A stretch of 48,472 nt of DNA, taken from NCBI RefSeq assembly GCF_000328305.2, contig NZ_ANPE02000084.1:28-48499 (forward strand), given 5' to 3'. The DNA is from Arthrobacter crystallopoietes BAB-32. GTDB lineage: Bacteria; Actinomycetota; Actinomycetes; Actinomycetales; Micrococcaceae. The stretch's first letter is position 1, and every line of letters begins with the position of its first letter. This document shows, piece by piece, positions 1 through 7,222 of this stretch. A program made the position numbers and the translations under genes. The notes under the pieces were generated by a model that was not told the DNA's origin, did no database searches, and was given only the letters and a program-made list of their open reading frames with translations.

Positions 1-60
1 GCTGCCGGCGCTTCAGCTGCCGGCGCTGCGGCTGCCGGCGCTTCAGCTGCCGGCGCTTCG
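1..60 (-). repeat. Tandem 30-bp repeat coding an Ala-Pro-Glu tail
   Basis: Bases 1-30 and 31-60 are two copies of a 30-bp unit that differ at one position. Each unit is itself built from two related 15-bp parts. In the infC frame they encode [10 protein letters not shown] pentapeptides, a low-complexity C-terminal extension of IF-3. Such a repeat could expand or contract by slippage. The array may continue past the left edge. Confidence 0.85.
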
Positions 61-728
61 GAAGCGCCCTTCGTCAGTCCCTCAGGCAGCAGGTCTCCGA
101 GGCTCTGCGTCATCGGGGCCTGGTTCGAAGAAACGTCCACACGCTCCTTCTTAGCCTCATTCGCGGCCTTGGCATCGGCCTTCTGCGCCGCCCTGCGGGC
201 TTCGGCCTTCGCCTCGGCCTTGTTCTTCAACGGCCCGATCACCATGACCATGTTGCGTCCATCGATGCGGGGGCTGGACTCAACGGCGCCCACCTCCGCA
301 ACGTCATCGGCAAACTTCTGGAGCAGCCGAATACCCATTTCAGGACGCTGCTGTTCGCGTCCACGGAACTGGATCATCGCCTTGACCTTATCGCCGGCCC
401 CGAGGAAACGAAGGGCATGCCCCCGCTTGGTCTCGTAGTCGTGCTTGTCGATCTTCAGCCGGAACCGGATTTCCTTCAGAACCGTGTTGGTCTGGTTCTT
501 GCGGGCTTCACGGGCCTTGACGGCGGCTTCGTACTTGTACTTGCCAAAATCCATGAGCTTGCAAACCGGAGGCTTGGCCTGCGGTGCTACCTCAACGAGA
601 TCCAGATCCGACTCGGCGGCCAAGCGCAGGGCGTCCTCGATTCGGACAATCCCGACCTGCTCGCCGGCAGGACCAACCAACCGCACCTCGGGGACGCGGA
701 TCCGATCATTGATTCGTGGCTCGCTAAT
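1..728 (-). CDS. infC: Translation initiation factor IF-3 (3' end beyond window)
   Basis: IF-3 binds the 30S subunit, prevents premature 50S joining and checks initiator tRNA and start codon. The protein begins [17 protein letters not shown], followed by the IF-3 N-terminal domain ([13 protein letters not shown]), the linker region ([16 protein letters not shown]) and the C-terminal domain ([17 protein letters not shown], then [10 protein letters not shown]). After the core comes a lysine/alanine-rich stretch and an Ala-Pro-Glu tail that runs off the left edge, so about 242 codons are visible against about 180 residues for a minimal IF-3. No ATG or GTG lies in frame near the conserved N-terminus. 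An ATT at 728-726 sits six bases after AGGAG and fits the AUU start known from E. coli infC. rpmI and rplT are expected downstream, outside the window. Confidence 0.95.
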   Translation of the reverse strand, partial: MSEPRINDRIRVPEVRLVGPAGEQVGIVRIEDALRLAAESDLDLVEVAPQAKPPVCKLMDFGKYKYEAAVKAREARKNQTNTVLKEIRFRLKIDKHDYETKRGHALRFLGAGDKVKAMIQFRGREQQRPEMGIRLLQKFADDVAEVGAVESSPRIDGRNMVMVIGPLKNKAEAKAEARRAAQKADAKAANEAKKERVDVSSNQAPMTQSLGDLLPEGLTKGASEAPAAEAPAAAAPAAEAPA

Positions 729-740
729 GTGTGGCTCCTG
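726..740 (-). promoter_or_regulatory. infC ribosome-binding site and AUU start
   Basis: Read on the minus strand, CAGGAG (740-735) is followed by CCACAC and then ATT (728-726), which opens the conserved ISEPRIND sequence. The reading frame upstream has no ATG, GTG or TTG at a usable distance. In E. coli the rare AUU start lets IF-3 repress its own translation, because IF-3 discriminates against non-standard initiation. The same logic is inferred here. Confidence 0.75.
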
Positions 741-768
741 TTTGTTGTGGTCACGGTAACCGCCCCGC

Positions 769-808
769 AACAGAAGAAGGCCCCCTATTGCGTGCGCAAT
801 CGGAGGCC
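769..808 (-). terminator. Attenuator-like hairpin in the infC leader
   Basis: On the infC-sense strand GGCCTCC (808-802) pairs with GGGGGCC (785-779), with one G-U pair. Inside lies a perfect stem ATTGC/GCAAT with loop GCAC. A pyrimidine-rich tail TTCTTCTGTT follows directly. The structure ends about 50 bases before the infC start. It looks like an intrinsic terminator inside the 5' leader, consistent with attenuation of the infC-rpmI-rplT operon. The antiterminator partner was not worked out. Confidence 0.6.
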
Positions 809-1029
809 TCGGACGCCGGCATTCAGCCCAGCCACTCATGGCTGTGCAACAGAAAATCACCTCAAGGGCGAATTCGCGCCGACCGGAACCCGGCAGCTGT
901 GGACATTCCACGCCGACAGGTGGGAGAGGACTCCGCTTGCAGATTGACCCGTCATTCCCTCCGGCAAGCCGGTGTGCGTTCAGGCACGAAAATAACAGGA
1001 TTCAATTGGTCTGTGACAAGCTTACCAGT

Positions 1030-1449
1030 ATGAGCACCTCAGATAACAATCCTGCCCCCGAAGCCGGCCATCGCCACTCCTTTACGGCGGCGCCGGACGC
1101 CGCAATCCAGGAGCAGGAAGCGCTTGCGCAGATGCGCGATATCGCAGAAGTTCCAGCAGTGGAAGTCATCACCACAGCAGCCGTCCACTTGATGAGCGCG
1201 GCGGCGGTCAAGTGTGGACTGGCTGCCGGCGAGGATGCCGAAGAACTCAAAGACCTCGACGAAGCTCGCAAGTTGATCACCGCCCTGGCTGGATTCGTCA
1301 CCGCCGCCGCGCCGGAGATCGGCAGCCAGCATGCAGGGCCGCTACGCGACGGCCTCCGCTCACTGCAGCTCGCCTTCCGGGAGGCATCCTCCATCCCCGA
1401 CGCCCCAGGCAAGGGGCCCGGTGAGAAGTTCACCGGGCCCGTCAACTGA
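1030..1449 (+). CDS. DUF1844 domain protein
   Basis: A 139-residue soluble protein of unknown function. The central part (LMSAAAVKCGLAAGEDAEELKDL and DEARKLITALAGFV) is the helical DUF1844 pattern. The N-terminus is Pro/Ala-rich and the C-terminus ends in a Gly/Pro-rich stretch. It is divergent from infC, its usual neighbour in actinobacteria, which suggests a link to translation but proves nothing. The ATG at 1030 begins MSTSDNN. No Shine-Dalgarno sequence is visible just upstream, so the message may be leaderless or start a little earlier. A strong intrinsic terminator follows 20 bases after the stop. Confidence 0.85.
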   Translation: MSTSDNNPAPEAGHRHSFTAAPDAAIQEQEALAQMRDIAEVPAVEVITTAAVHLMSAAAVKCGLAAGEDAEELKDLDEARKLITALAGFVTAAAPEIGSQHAGPLRDGLRSLQLAFREASSIPDAPGKGPGEKFTGPVN

Positions 1450-1468
1450 CGGACCGCCCCAGTACACA

Positions 1469-1505
1469 GAATCCGCCGGAGCAACGCCCCGGCGGATTCT
1501 TTTGT
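1469..1505 (+). terminator. Intrinsic terminator after the DUF1844 gene
   Basis: GAATCCGCCGG (1469-1479) and CCGGCGGATTC (1489-1499) form an 11-bp perfect stem with a 9-base loop, followed by TTTTGT. It lies between the convergent DUF1844 and sseB-family genes. There is no T-run on the opposite side, so termination is best supported for the plus strand. Confidence 0.85.
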
Positions 1506-1525
1506 CTGGCCCTTGTGTCGCAGGC

Positions 1526-2389
1526 CTATTCGGCAGCACTCCGGGTAAATCGGATCTCCAGCGAATCCACCCGTTCAGCGAAGTCCTTGGAGACAGCCAG
1601 CCGTGACTGCAAGCGCTTCGCCAGCTCCTGCAGCTGTGCTTGATCCAGACCATCCCGCACGGCGAGCATCAGGCATAGCTCGGGTCCGGCTCCGCCGCCC
1701 GCAATAACCTGGCCGGCAGCCGTTCGGGCTGCGATTCCACTGCCAGGGGCTAGGGCAATCCGGACGATATCCGTTTCGCCGTCCGCTGCCTCGGCGACGA
1801 AGTCGGCCAATGAAGCATCCTCGTATGACGGCGTCCATTCGCGCTGTTGCGCAAGCGCCCATACCCCCGGCCGCCGGACTACGAAAGTTATCTCGGCGCC
1901 CGGGTCCACGACCAGCAGATCTGCCTTCTCAGCCACGGCGGACAACGCGGCACGGGCCGCGTAAACGGCCACGGGCCGGGCATCGGCATGCCAAGCCTCC
2001 AGAGCCGCCGACGAAGTGAAAACCGGCAGGGCCCGGCGGCCGTCCGGCGCCTTGAGCGTTACCAGCGCCATGTCCGCTTGCTTGTCGGCCTTGACGCCAT
2101 GAGCCCCTTCGGCCTCTTCGCCGAGCTGCGCAACAATCGGCACGAACACCCGGGCAGAAGCCAGCGAGTGCAGAACACCTGCCTCTCCCCCGCGGCCGGC
2201 TGCCAACGCGCTGATGGCGGCAACGTAACCAGCATCGGCGCTGCCGTCGTCCGCGTCGAAATTATGCAGCGGATTGCCCGGGCCGCTCAGGTCACGCCCG
2301 CTCCAAGGCTGGCCTGCCGAATCCGCCGGACCGCCCGCGCCTGCCAGAGCCGCAGCAATATGGGCCGGAAGGTCCCTCTTTTCCGTCAA
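1526..2389 (-). CDS. SseB family protein
   Basis: A 287-residue protein of the SseB N-terminal domain family. Visible family features are a polar N-terminus with the motif FDADDGSADAGY, then AARVFVPI-type strand/helix text, the segment ALPVFTSSAALEAW, and a C-terminal part (LMLAVRDGL, LEIRFTRSAAE). No transmembrane segment or catalytic motif is visible. SseB-like proteins are widespread in actinobacteria with no firm function; a role with the neighbouring histidine enzymes is only positional. It starts 3 bases after the priA stop, so it is almost certainly the last gene of the his transcript. Confidence 0.85.
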   Translation of the reverse strand: MTEKRDLPAHIAAALAGAGGPADSAGQPWSGRDLSGPGNPLHNFDADDGSADAGYVAAISALAAGRGGEAGVLHSLASARVFVPIVAQLGEEAEGAHGVKADKQADMALVTLKAPDGRRALPVFTSSAALEAWHADARPVAVYAARAALSAVAEKADLLVVDPGAEITFVVRRPGVWALAQQREWTPSYEDASLADFVAEAADGETDIVRIALAPGSGIAARTAAGQVIAGGGAGPELCLMLAVRDGLDQAQLQELAKRLQSRLAVSKDFAERVDSLEIRFTRSAAE

Positions 2390-2392
2390 CGG

Positions 2393-3136
2393 TCAGCGGC
2401 GTCCGGCGACATCAAGCGCCTGGGCGAGCGTGAACTTGCCGGCATAGAGAGCCTTGCCGACGATCGCGCCCTCGACGCCGTGCGGGACAAGGCTGCGCAG
2501 CGCGGCGATGTCGTCGAGGCTGGAAATACCGCCGGAGGCCACCACGGGCTTTGCCGTGCGGGCGGCGACGTCCTTGAGCAGTTCGAGGTTGGGGCCCTGG
2601 AGCGTTCCGTCCTTCGTCACGTCGGTCACCACGTAGCGGGCGCACCCTGCATCCTCCAAGCGTGCCAGCACATCCCAGAGGTCACCGCCCTCCTTCGTCC
2701 AGCCACGCGCCGCCAGCGTTGTTCCACGGACATCCAGTCCGACGGCGATGGCGTCACCGTAGCGTTCTATTGCCCTGGCGGTCCATTCCGGATTTTCCAA
2801 GGCCGCAGTCCCAAGATTGACCCGTGCCGCTCCCAGCTCCAGCGCGCGGTCCAGCGAGGCGTCATCCCGGATGCCGCCGGACAGCTCCACTTTGATGGAT
2901 AGCTCTTTCACCACACGCTGGAGGAGTTCGATGTTCGAACCTCGGCCGAACGCTGCATCGAGGTCCACCAGATGCACCCATTCAGCGCCGTCGTTCTGCC
3001 AAACCATAGCGGCATCTAGCGGATCCCCATAACTTGTCTCGCTGCCCGCCTCGCCTTGGACGAGGCGCACCGCCTGGCCGTCGGCAACGTCCACGGCGGG
3101 CAGCAGTTCAAGGATCGGGGTCTCTTGCGTCGTCAT
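2393..3136 (-). CDS. priA: Bifunctional HisA/TrpF isomerase PriA
   Basis: A (beta-alpha)8-barrel isomerase of 247 residues. It converts ProFAR to PRFAR in histidine synthesis. In many actinobacteria the same protein also isomerises phosphoribosyl anthranilate in tryptophan synthesis. The N-terminal motif [15 protein letters not shown] carries the first catalytic Asp (D16); the second is in [13 protein letters not shown] (probably D176). Phosphate-binding loops include LSGGIRDD and VASGGISS. The loop [18 protein letters not shown], with its Trp, is typical of PriA rather than mono-functional HisA. It lies in the his block after hisH and a small membrane gene. TrpF activity is inferred from family knowledge and would be supported by absence of trpF elsewhere in the genome. 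Confidence 0.92.
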   Translation of the reverse strand: MTTQETPILELLPAVDVADGQAVRLVQGEAGSETSYGDPLDAAMVWQNDGAEWVHLVDLDAAFGRGSNIELLQRVVKELSIKVELSGGIRDDASLDRALELGAARVNLGTAALENPEWTARAIERYGDAIAVGLDVRGTTLAARGWTKEGGDLWDVLARLEDAGCARYVVTDVTKDGTLQGPNLELLKDVAARTAKPVVASGGISSLDDIAALRSLVPHGVEGAIVGKALYAGKFTLAQALDVAGRR

Positions 3137-3172
3137 AGAAAAGGGTCTGCTTTCTAAAGGTTGTCGAAGGAA

Positions 3173-3334
3173 TTACTCGGCCGTGCCGAGGGTCAGCAGG
3201 TAGGCCGCCACAAGGGCCATGGCAGCCAGGAACCAGAAACTTATAATCAGCCACTTGGGCGCTTCCAGCCGGCGGAAGGCGATCGCACCGCCCACGAGCA
3301 AGCCGGCCAGGCCCATCAGCAGGACGCTCCCCAT
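3173..3334 (-). CDS. Small two-helix membrane protein in the his operon
   Basis: A 53-residue protein starting MGSVLLMGLAGLLVGG. It has two hydrophobic segments (about residues 2-20 and 29-49) joined by a short basic stretch (RRLEAPK). The ATG at 3334 lies 5 bases after the hisH stop and the gene ends 36 bases before priA, so it sits inside the his operon. I recognise no named family. An upstream extension in the same frame would run into hisH and is not supported. It may anchor or accompany another protein; no function can be assigned. Confidence 0.7.
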   Translation of the reverse strand: MGSVLLMGLAGLLVGGAIAFRRLEAPKWLIISFWFLAAMALVAAYLLTLGTAE

Positions 3335-3339
3335 CCGGT

Positions 3340-3975
3340 TCAGCCCAGCGTCCGGAGCCAGTTTTGCAGCAGCGCCGCCCCCGCATCTCCGGATTTTTCC
3401 GGGTGGAACTGGGTGGCGCTCAACGGCCCGTTCTCGACCGCCGCAATGAACGGCCCGCCGTGATCGGCCCAAGTGACCTGGGGCGGAGTCATCTCAGGCA
3501 CATTAACGTCGAAATTCCAGTGCTGAACGCCATAGGAATGCACGAAGTAGAACCGTTCGTTCTCAATGCCGGAGAACAGTTCGCTGCCCTCCGGAGGGCG
3601 AACTGTATTCCAGCCCATGTGCGGGACGACTTCGGCTGCAAGCCGCTCCACCGTACCCGGCCACTCACCAATGCCCTGAGTCCGGACCCCGTGTTCAACA
3701 CCTTCTTCGAACATGACCTGCAGCCCGACGCATATGCCCAGCACCGGCCTGCTACCGGCGATACGCCGTCCGATCCACCGAATGGCGTCGACGGCCTTCA
3801 GCCCCTCCATGACGGTGGCAAAGGCACCGACTCCCGGCACCACCAAGCCGTCGGCTTCGAGGATTTCCTTGGAATCGTGGCTCAGCGATACTTCCGCCCC
3901 GACATGCTCGAGAGCACGGACGGCCGATCGGATATTGCCGGATCCGTAATCCAGGACAGTGACTCTTCGGCCCAT
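3340..3975 (-). CDS. hisH: Imidazole glycerol phosphate synthase glutaminase subunit HisH
   Basis: A class I glutamine amidotransferase (211 residues) that supplies ammonia to HisF for imidazole ring closure in histidine synthesis. The nucleophile Cys82 is in [10 protein letters not shown], and His191 and Glu193 are in TQFHPEKS; together they are the catalytic triad. The N-terminus [13 protein letters not shown] and VVPGVGAF are typical of HisH. Length is normal. The gene begins 2 bases after the hisB stop (translational coupling likely). hisF, its partner, is not in this window. Confidence 0.96.
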   Translation of the reverse strand: MGRRVTVLDYGSGNIRSAVRALEHVGAEVSLSHDSKEILEADGLVVPGVGAFATVMEGLKAVDAIRWIGRRIAGSRPVLGICVGLQVMFEEGVEHGVRTQGIGEWPGTVERLAAEVVPHMGWNTVRPPEGSELFSGIENERFYFVHSYGVQHWNFDVNVPEMTPPQVTWADHGGPFIAAVENGPLSATQFHPEKSGDAGAALLQNWLRTLG

Positions 3976-3977
3976 AG

Positions 3978-4598
3978 TCAGAGCGCGCCCTTTGTAGAGG
4001 GGATGCCGTCGACACGCGGATCGGATTCGACGGCAGCCCGCAGCGCGCGTGCGAAAGCCTTGAACTGCGCCTCGACTATGTGGTGCGGATCCCGCCCGCC
4101 GAGAACCCGCATGTGGAGGCAGATCTGCGCGTGCAGTGTGATGGCCTCGAAAACATGGCGCGTCAACGAGCCAGTGAAGTGCCCGCCGATCAAGTGGTAC
4201 TCCTGGCCGGCTGGTTCGCCATCGTGGACAAGGTACGGCCTACCGGAGACATCTACGACTGCGTTCGCGATTGCCTCATCCAAGGGCACGGTGGCCTCAC
4301 CGAACCTGCGGATACCAGCCTTGTTTCCGAGGGCGGTCTTCAGGACTTCCCCAAGGGTGATGGCGACGTCTTCGACTGTATGGTGCACGTCGATGTGGGT
4401 GTCGCCGGATGCCTTCACGGTCAGGTCAATCAGCGAGTGCTTGGACAGCGCCGTCAACATGTGGTCATAGAACGGCACAGTTGTGCTGATGTCGGACTGT
4501 CCGGTCCCATCCAGGTTCAACTCAACCAGCACCGACGACTCACTGGTGGTGCGTTCGAGGCGTGCTGTGCGTACAGAGGTGGCGGTATCCGCAGTCAT
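3978..4598 (-). CDS. hisB: Imidazoleglycerol-phosphate dehydratase HisB
   Basis: A mono-functional dehydratase (206 residues) of histidine synthesis, without the phosphatase domain of the enterobacterial fusion. Metal-binding motifs are present: [14 protein letters not shown] and [18 protein letters not shown]. The start chosen is the ATG at 4598 (MTADTATSV), which has AAAGGA seven bases upstream. A longer frame begins 13 codons earlier but lacks a ribosome site. The enzyme works as a manganese-dependent 24-mer in known members. It is co-oriented with hisC (75-base gap) and hisH. Confidence 0.95.
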   Translation of the reverse strand: MTADTATSVRTARLERTTSESSVLVELNLDGTGQSDISTTVPFYDHMLTALSKHSLIDLTVKASGDTHIDVHHTVEDVAITLGEVLKTALGNKAGIRRFGEATVPLDEAIANAVVDVSGRPYLVHDGEPAGQEYHLIGGHFTGSLTRHVFEAITLHAQICLHMRVLGGRDPHHIVEAQFKAFARALRAAVESDPRVDGIPSTKGAL

Positions 4599-4673
4599 GG
4601 AATTCCTTTGGCAAAAGAGGTCGGCGCGAGCTCTCATAGAACAGCCCGCACCTACCAGTCTAGAAGAATACGA

Positions 4674-5768
4674 TCAGAGCAGTTTCCGGAGCCCGTCCAG
4701 GAAGGCCGTGGTCTCTGCCTCGGTCCCGGCCGTGACACGCAGATGCCCGGGGATACCAACATCCCTAATCAGAACCCCCGCTTCCAACAAGCCTTGCCAG
4801 ACACCATGCGGGTCCTTCAGTCCGCCGAAGAAAACGAAGTTCGAGTCCGACGCCGCAGGTTGCAGACCCATCGCCGTCAACTCGGTGACGATACGATCCC
4901 GCTGTGCCTTGATGTCCTCGACGTTGGCCAGCAACGCCTCTGCGTGTTCGAGAGCAGCCAGGGCGGTCGCCTGCGTTACTGCCGAGAGATGGTACGGAAG
5001 CCGGACCAGCCGTAGTGCATCCGCGATCTGCGGTGCAGCAGCGAGGTAGCCTACGCGCGCCCCGGCGAGGGCGAAGGCCTTGCTCATCGTCCTCGAAATA
5101 ATCAGGCGTTCCCTGCCGGGCAGCAATGTCAGTGCACTGGGCGTACCGGTGTGGGCGAACTCCGCGTATGCTTCGTCGACAATGACGATGGCCCCTTTGG
5201 CCTCGCCTGCTTCATAGACTGCCTCGACGACGTCCAGACCCAGTGCCGTCCCGGTCGGGTTATTGGGCGAACAAAGCACGACGATATTGGCGCCGGTGTC
5301 GCGCACTGCCTTCGCTGCTTGCTCTGCACCGAGATTGAAATCCGCGCCTCTCCGGACCGGCACATACTCCGTGTCCGTCCCGCTGGCCAGCAGCGGATAC
5401 ATGGAGTAGGTCGGAGGGAAGCTCAGTAGGCGGCGTCCGGGACCACCGAAGGCCTGCAGAATCTGTTGCAGCACCTCGTTGGATCCATTCGCAGCCCAGA
5501 TGTTTTCAGCCTCAAGACCGTGGCCGAGATACGTCGCGAGCGCTTCACGCAGTTCGGTAAACTCACGGTCTGGATACCGGTTCAGCCCGCCAACCGCCTG
5601 CTCAACGCGGGAGGCGATTGCGGAGCGGACTTCCTGCGGCAGCCCATGCGTATTCTCGTTGACGTTCAGGAGAACAGGAACGTCGAGTTGCGGGGCGCCA
5701 TAGGGCTGCAATCCTCGCAGATTCTCCCGCAGGGGCAAACGGTTCAAGCGTTCCAGCTGGTCATTCAC
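4674..5768 (-). CDS. hisC: Histidinol-phosphate aminotransferase HisC
   Basis: A PLP-dependent fold-type I aminotransferase (364 residues) that makes histidinol phosphate from imidazole-acetol phosphate and glutamate. The PLP lysine is K230 in ISRTMSKAFALAGARVGYL. Asp198 in VDEAYAEF and Asn170 in SPNNPTG contact the cofactor. The N-terminal LLNVNENTHGLP is typical of HisC. It is the first his gene of this block and starts with GTG at 5768. hisD, often upstream in other genomes, is absent here. A hairpin separates it from the LysM gene upstream. Confidence 0.94.
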   Translation of the reverse strand: MNDQLERLNRLPLRENLRGLQPYGAPQLDVPVLLNVNENTHGLPQEVRSAIASRVEQAVGGLNRYPDREFTELREALATYLGHGLEAENIWAANGSNEVLQQILQAFGGPGRRLLSFPPTYSMYPLLASGTDTEYVPVRRGADFNLGAEQAAKAVRDTGANIVVLCSPNNPTGTALGLDVVEAVYEAGEAKGAIVIVDEAYAEFAHTGTPSALTLLPGRERLIISRTMSKAFALAGARVGYLAAAPQIADALRLVRLPYHLSAVTQATALAALEHAEALLANVEDIKAQRDRIVTELTAMGLQPAASDSNFVFFGGLKDPHGVWQGLLEAGVLIRDVGIPGHLRVTAGTEAETTAFLDGLRKLL

Positions 5769-5776
5769 CCAACGAT

Positions 5777-5821
5777 CTTAAGCTCCGGCAGGCCCGGGGC
5801 AGGAATCGGGCCCGCCGGAGC
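5777..5821 (-). terminator. Hairpin terminator between the LysM gene and hisC
   Basis: On the minus strand GCTCCGGC (5821-5814) pairs with GCCGGAGC (5789-5782). The stem extends inward through a GGGCCCG/CCGGGCC pairing with one bulge, and TTAAGAT follows. It lies just after the LysM stop and just before hisC. The likely role is termination of the SOS-induced LysM transcript. A his attenuator is less likely, since no histidine-rich leader peptide was seen. Confidence 0.6.
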
Positions 5822-5839
5822 GGCTCTTGTTACAGCGGC

Positions 5840-6190
5840 CTACCTGTCCACAGGGATGTACAGCTGCTGTCCAGCATGGATAATGCTGCCCGGCAGTCCG
5901 TTCAGCTCTTGGATCTCCGCTATCACATCCTGGGGATGGCGCTCCGGCGCTGCCAGCACCGCAACGTCCCACAAGGTCTGCCCAGGGGAGACTGCAACGG
6001 ACACCGCTTGTCCTGGGGCTGCTGTTCCCGACGCAGCCAAGGCAGGAGCCGTAAAGAAGCCGATCAGTGTCAAAAGTGCTGCTGCGCCGAGCATCAGGGG
6101 CAAGCCGATCAGCACCAGCCTGCCGCGCCGAGTGAGACGGATCGGCAAGTTTGCGCCGGTAAGGGCCTGCGGTGCGAGTTGAGCAGACAT
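5840..6190 (-). CDS. SOS-linked membrane LysM protein (YneA/DivS/Rv2719c-like)
   Basis: A 116-residue protein with a basic cytoplasmic N-terminus (IRLTRRGR), one transmembrane segment (about 25-52) and a C-terminal extracytoplasmic LysM domain (about 64-113: VSPGQTLWDVAV, IQELNGLPGSIIHAGQQLYIP). LysM binds peptidoglycan. Small LysM membrane proteins divergent from lexA (YneA in Bacillus, DivS in Corynebacterium, Rv2719c in Mycobacterium) block division during the SOS response. Position, topology and the perfect LexA box 46 bases upstream support the same role here. nrdR, which follows Rv2719c in mycobacteria, is absent; hisC follows instead. Function is inferred. Confidence 0.85.
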   Translation of the reverse strand: MSAQLAPQALTGANLPIRLTRRGRLVLIGLPLMLGAAALLTLIGFFTAPALAASGTAAPGQAVSVAVSPGQTLWDVAVLAAPERHPQDVIAEIQELNGLPGSIIHAGQQLYIPVDR

Positions 6191-6235
6191 ACGAATACCT
6201 TTCCGCGTTCCGTGTCCATTGACAGTCGGATTGAT

Positions 6236-6251
6236 TCGAACTCACGTTCGA
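6236..6251. promoter_or_regulatory. LexA (SOS) box 1
   Basis: TCGAACTCACGTTCGA is an exact match to the actinobacterial LexA operator TCGAAC-N4-GTTCGA, a perfect inverted repeat. It lies 46 bases upstream of the LysM protein start and in the lexA intergenic region, so it should repress the LysM gene and possibly lexA. Confidence 0.92.
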
Positions 6252-6302
6252 ATCGTTCTGATCCAGTTCTAGCACCTTCGATCGAATCTTGTCGAGACGC
6301 GA

Positions 6303-6318
6303 TCGAATAAATGTTTGA
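6303..6318. promoter_or_regulatory. LexA (SOS) box 2
   Basis: TCGAATAAATGTTTGA matches TCGAAC-N4-GTTCGA at 10 of 12 defined positions, with both mismatches C to T. It is nearer the lexA side of the intergenic region and is a good candidate for weaker, autoregulatory control of lexA. Confidence 0.75.
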
Positions 6319-6449
6319 AATAGCTCTGGTGCTGCCATACGCTGGGAGCAATAGCAGCCATGGTTGAGTCCAGCAGCTGCCACTGACAACATTGGAGCGG
6401 TCGTCCACGCGGAACCGTGGAGGGCCGAAGGGAGAACCGGGGCCTACTC

Positions 6450-7211
6450 ATGTCAAGGAAGATTGCGGGTACTGCAGCAACCACCGGCACTGGGAACGGA
6501 CGCAAGCGCTCCGATTCGCCTCCGAAGAGCCTGACTCCCCGTCAGAAGAAGATCCTCGAGAGCATCCAGCGGTCCATCAATGCCAAGGGCTATCCCCCCT
6601 CGATGCGGGAGATCGGAGATACCGTAGGCCTCGCGAGCCTCTCCAGCGTGACGCACCAACTGGCCCAACTGGAGAAGCTTGGCTATATCCGCCGGGATCC
6701 GAAACGCCCCAGAGCCATGGAGGTCCTGACACCGCTGACCCTCGAAGCGGGTGCCGTCGAAATCGAAGGCATGGCAGAACCTGAAAAGCTGCGCAGTGCA
6801 GGCGGGCTCTCAGTGTCTGAGTTGGCCACGGCGTCGGACACGGCAATTGTGCCATTGGTGGGACGGATTGCGGCAGGAGGTCCGATCCTCGCCGACCAGG
6901 TCGTTGAGGATGTCATGCCGCTTCCCCGCCAATTGGTGGGACACGGCGAACTTTTCATGCTCCGGATCTCGGGCGACTCCATGATCGACGCTGCCATCTG
7001 TGACGGCGACTGGGTTGTGGTGCGCAGGCAACCGAGCGCCAACAACGGTGACATAGTTGCTGCTTTGCTTGATGAAGAGGCAACCGTCAAGACTTTCAGG
7101 CAGCGGGACGGTCACACATGGCTGCTCCCCCAAAACACACAGTACGAACCGATCCTGGGAGACAGCGCGACAATCATGGGCAAGGTCGTTTCCGTCATGC
7201 GGGCACTGTAG
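6450..7211 (+). CDS. lexA: SOS transcriptional repressor LexA
   Basis: LexA represses DNA-damage genes and is inactivated by RecA-stimulated self-cleavage. With the ATG at 6450 the protein has 253 residues: a winged HTH (about 30-95: [38 protein letters not shown]) and an S24 peptidase domain. The cleavage site is Ala142-Gly143 in GRIAAGGPI, and the catalytic pair is Ser177 (SGDSMID) and Lys214 (ATVKTF). A GTG at 6417 in the same frame would add 11 residues; neither start has an ideal ribosome site. The gene ends 11 bases from the convergent dinG stop, with no terminator in between. Confidence 0.96.
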   Translation: MSRKIAGTAATTGTGNGRKRSDSPPKSLTPRQKKILESIQRSINAKGYPPSMREIGDTVGLASLSSVTHQLAQLEKLGYIRRDPKRPRAMEVLTPLTLEAGAVEIEGMAEPEKLRSAGGLSVSELATASDTAIVPLVGRIAAGGPILADQVVEDVMPLPRQLVGHGELFMLRISGDSMIDAAICDGDWVVVRRQPSANNGDIVAALLDEEATVKTFRQRDGHTWLLPQNTQYEPILGDSATIMGKVVSVMRAL

Positions 7212-7222
7212 CGACGCCGATG

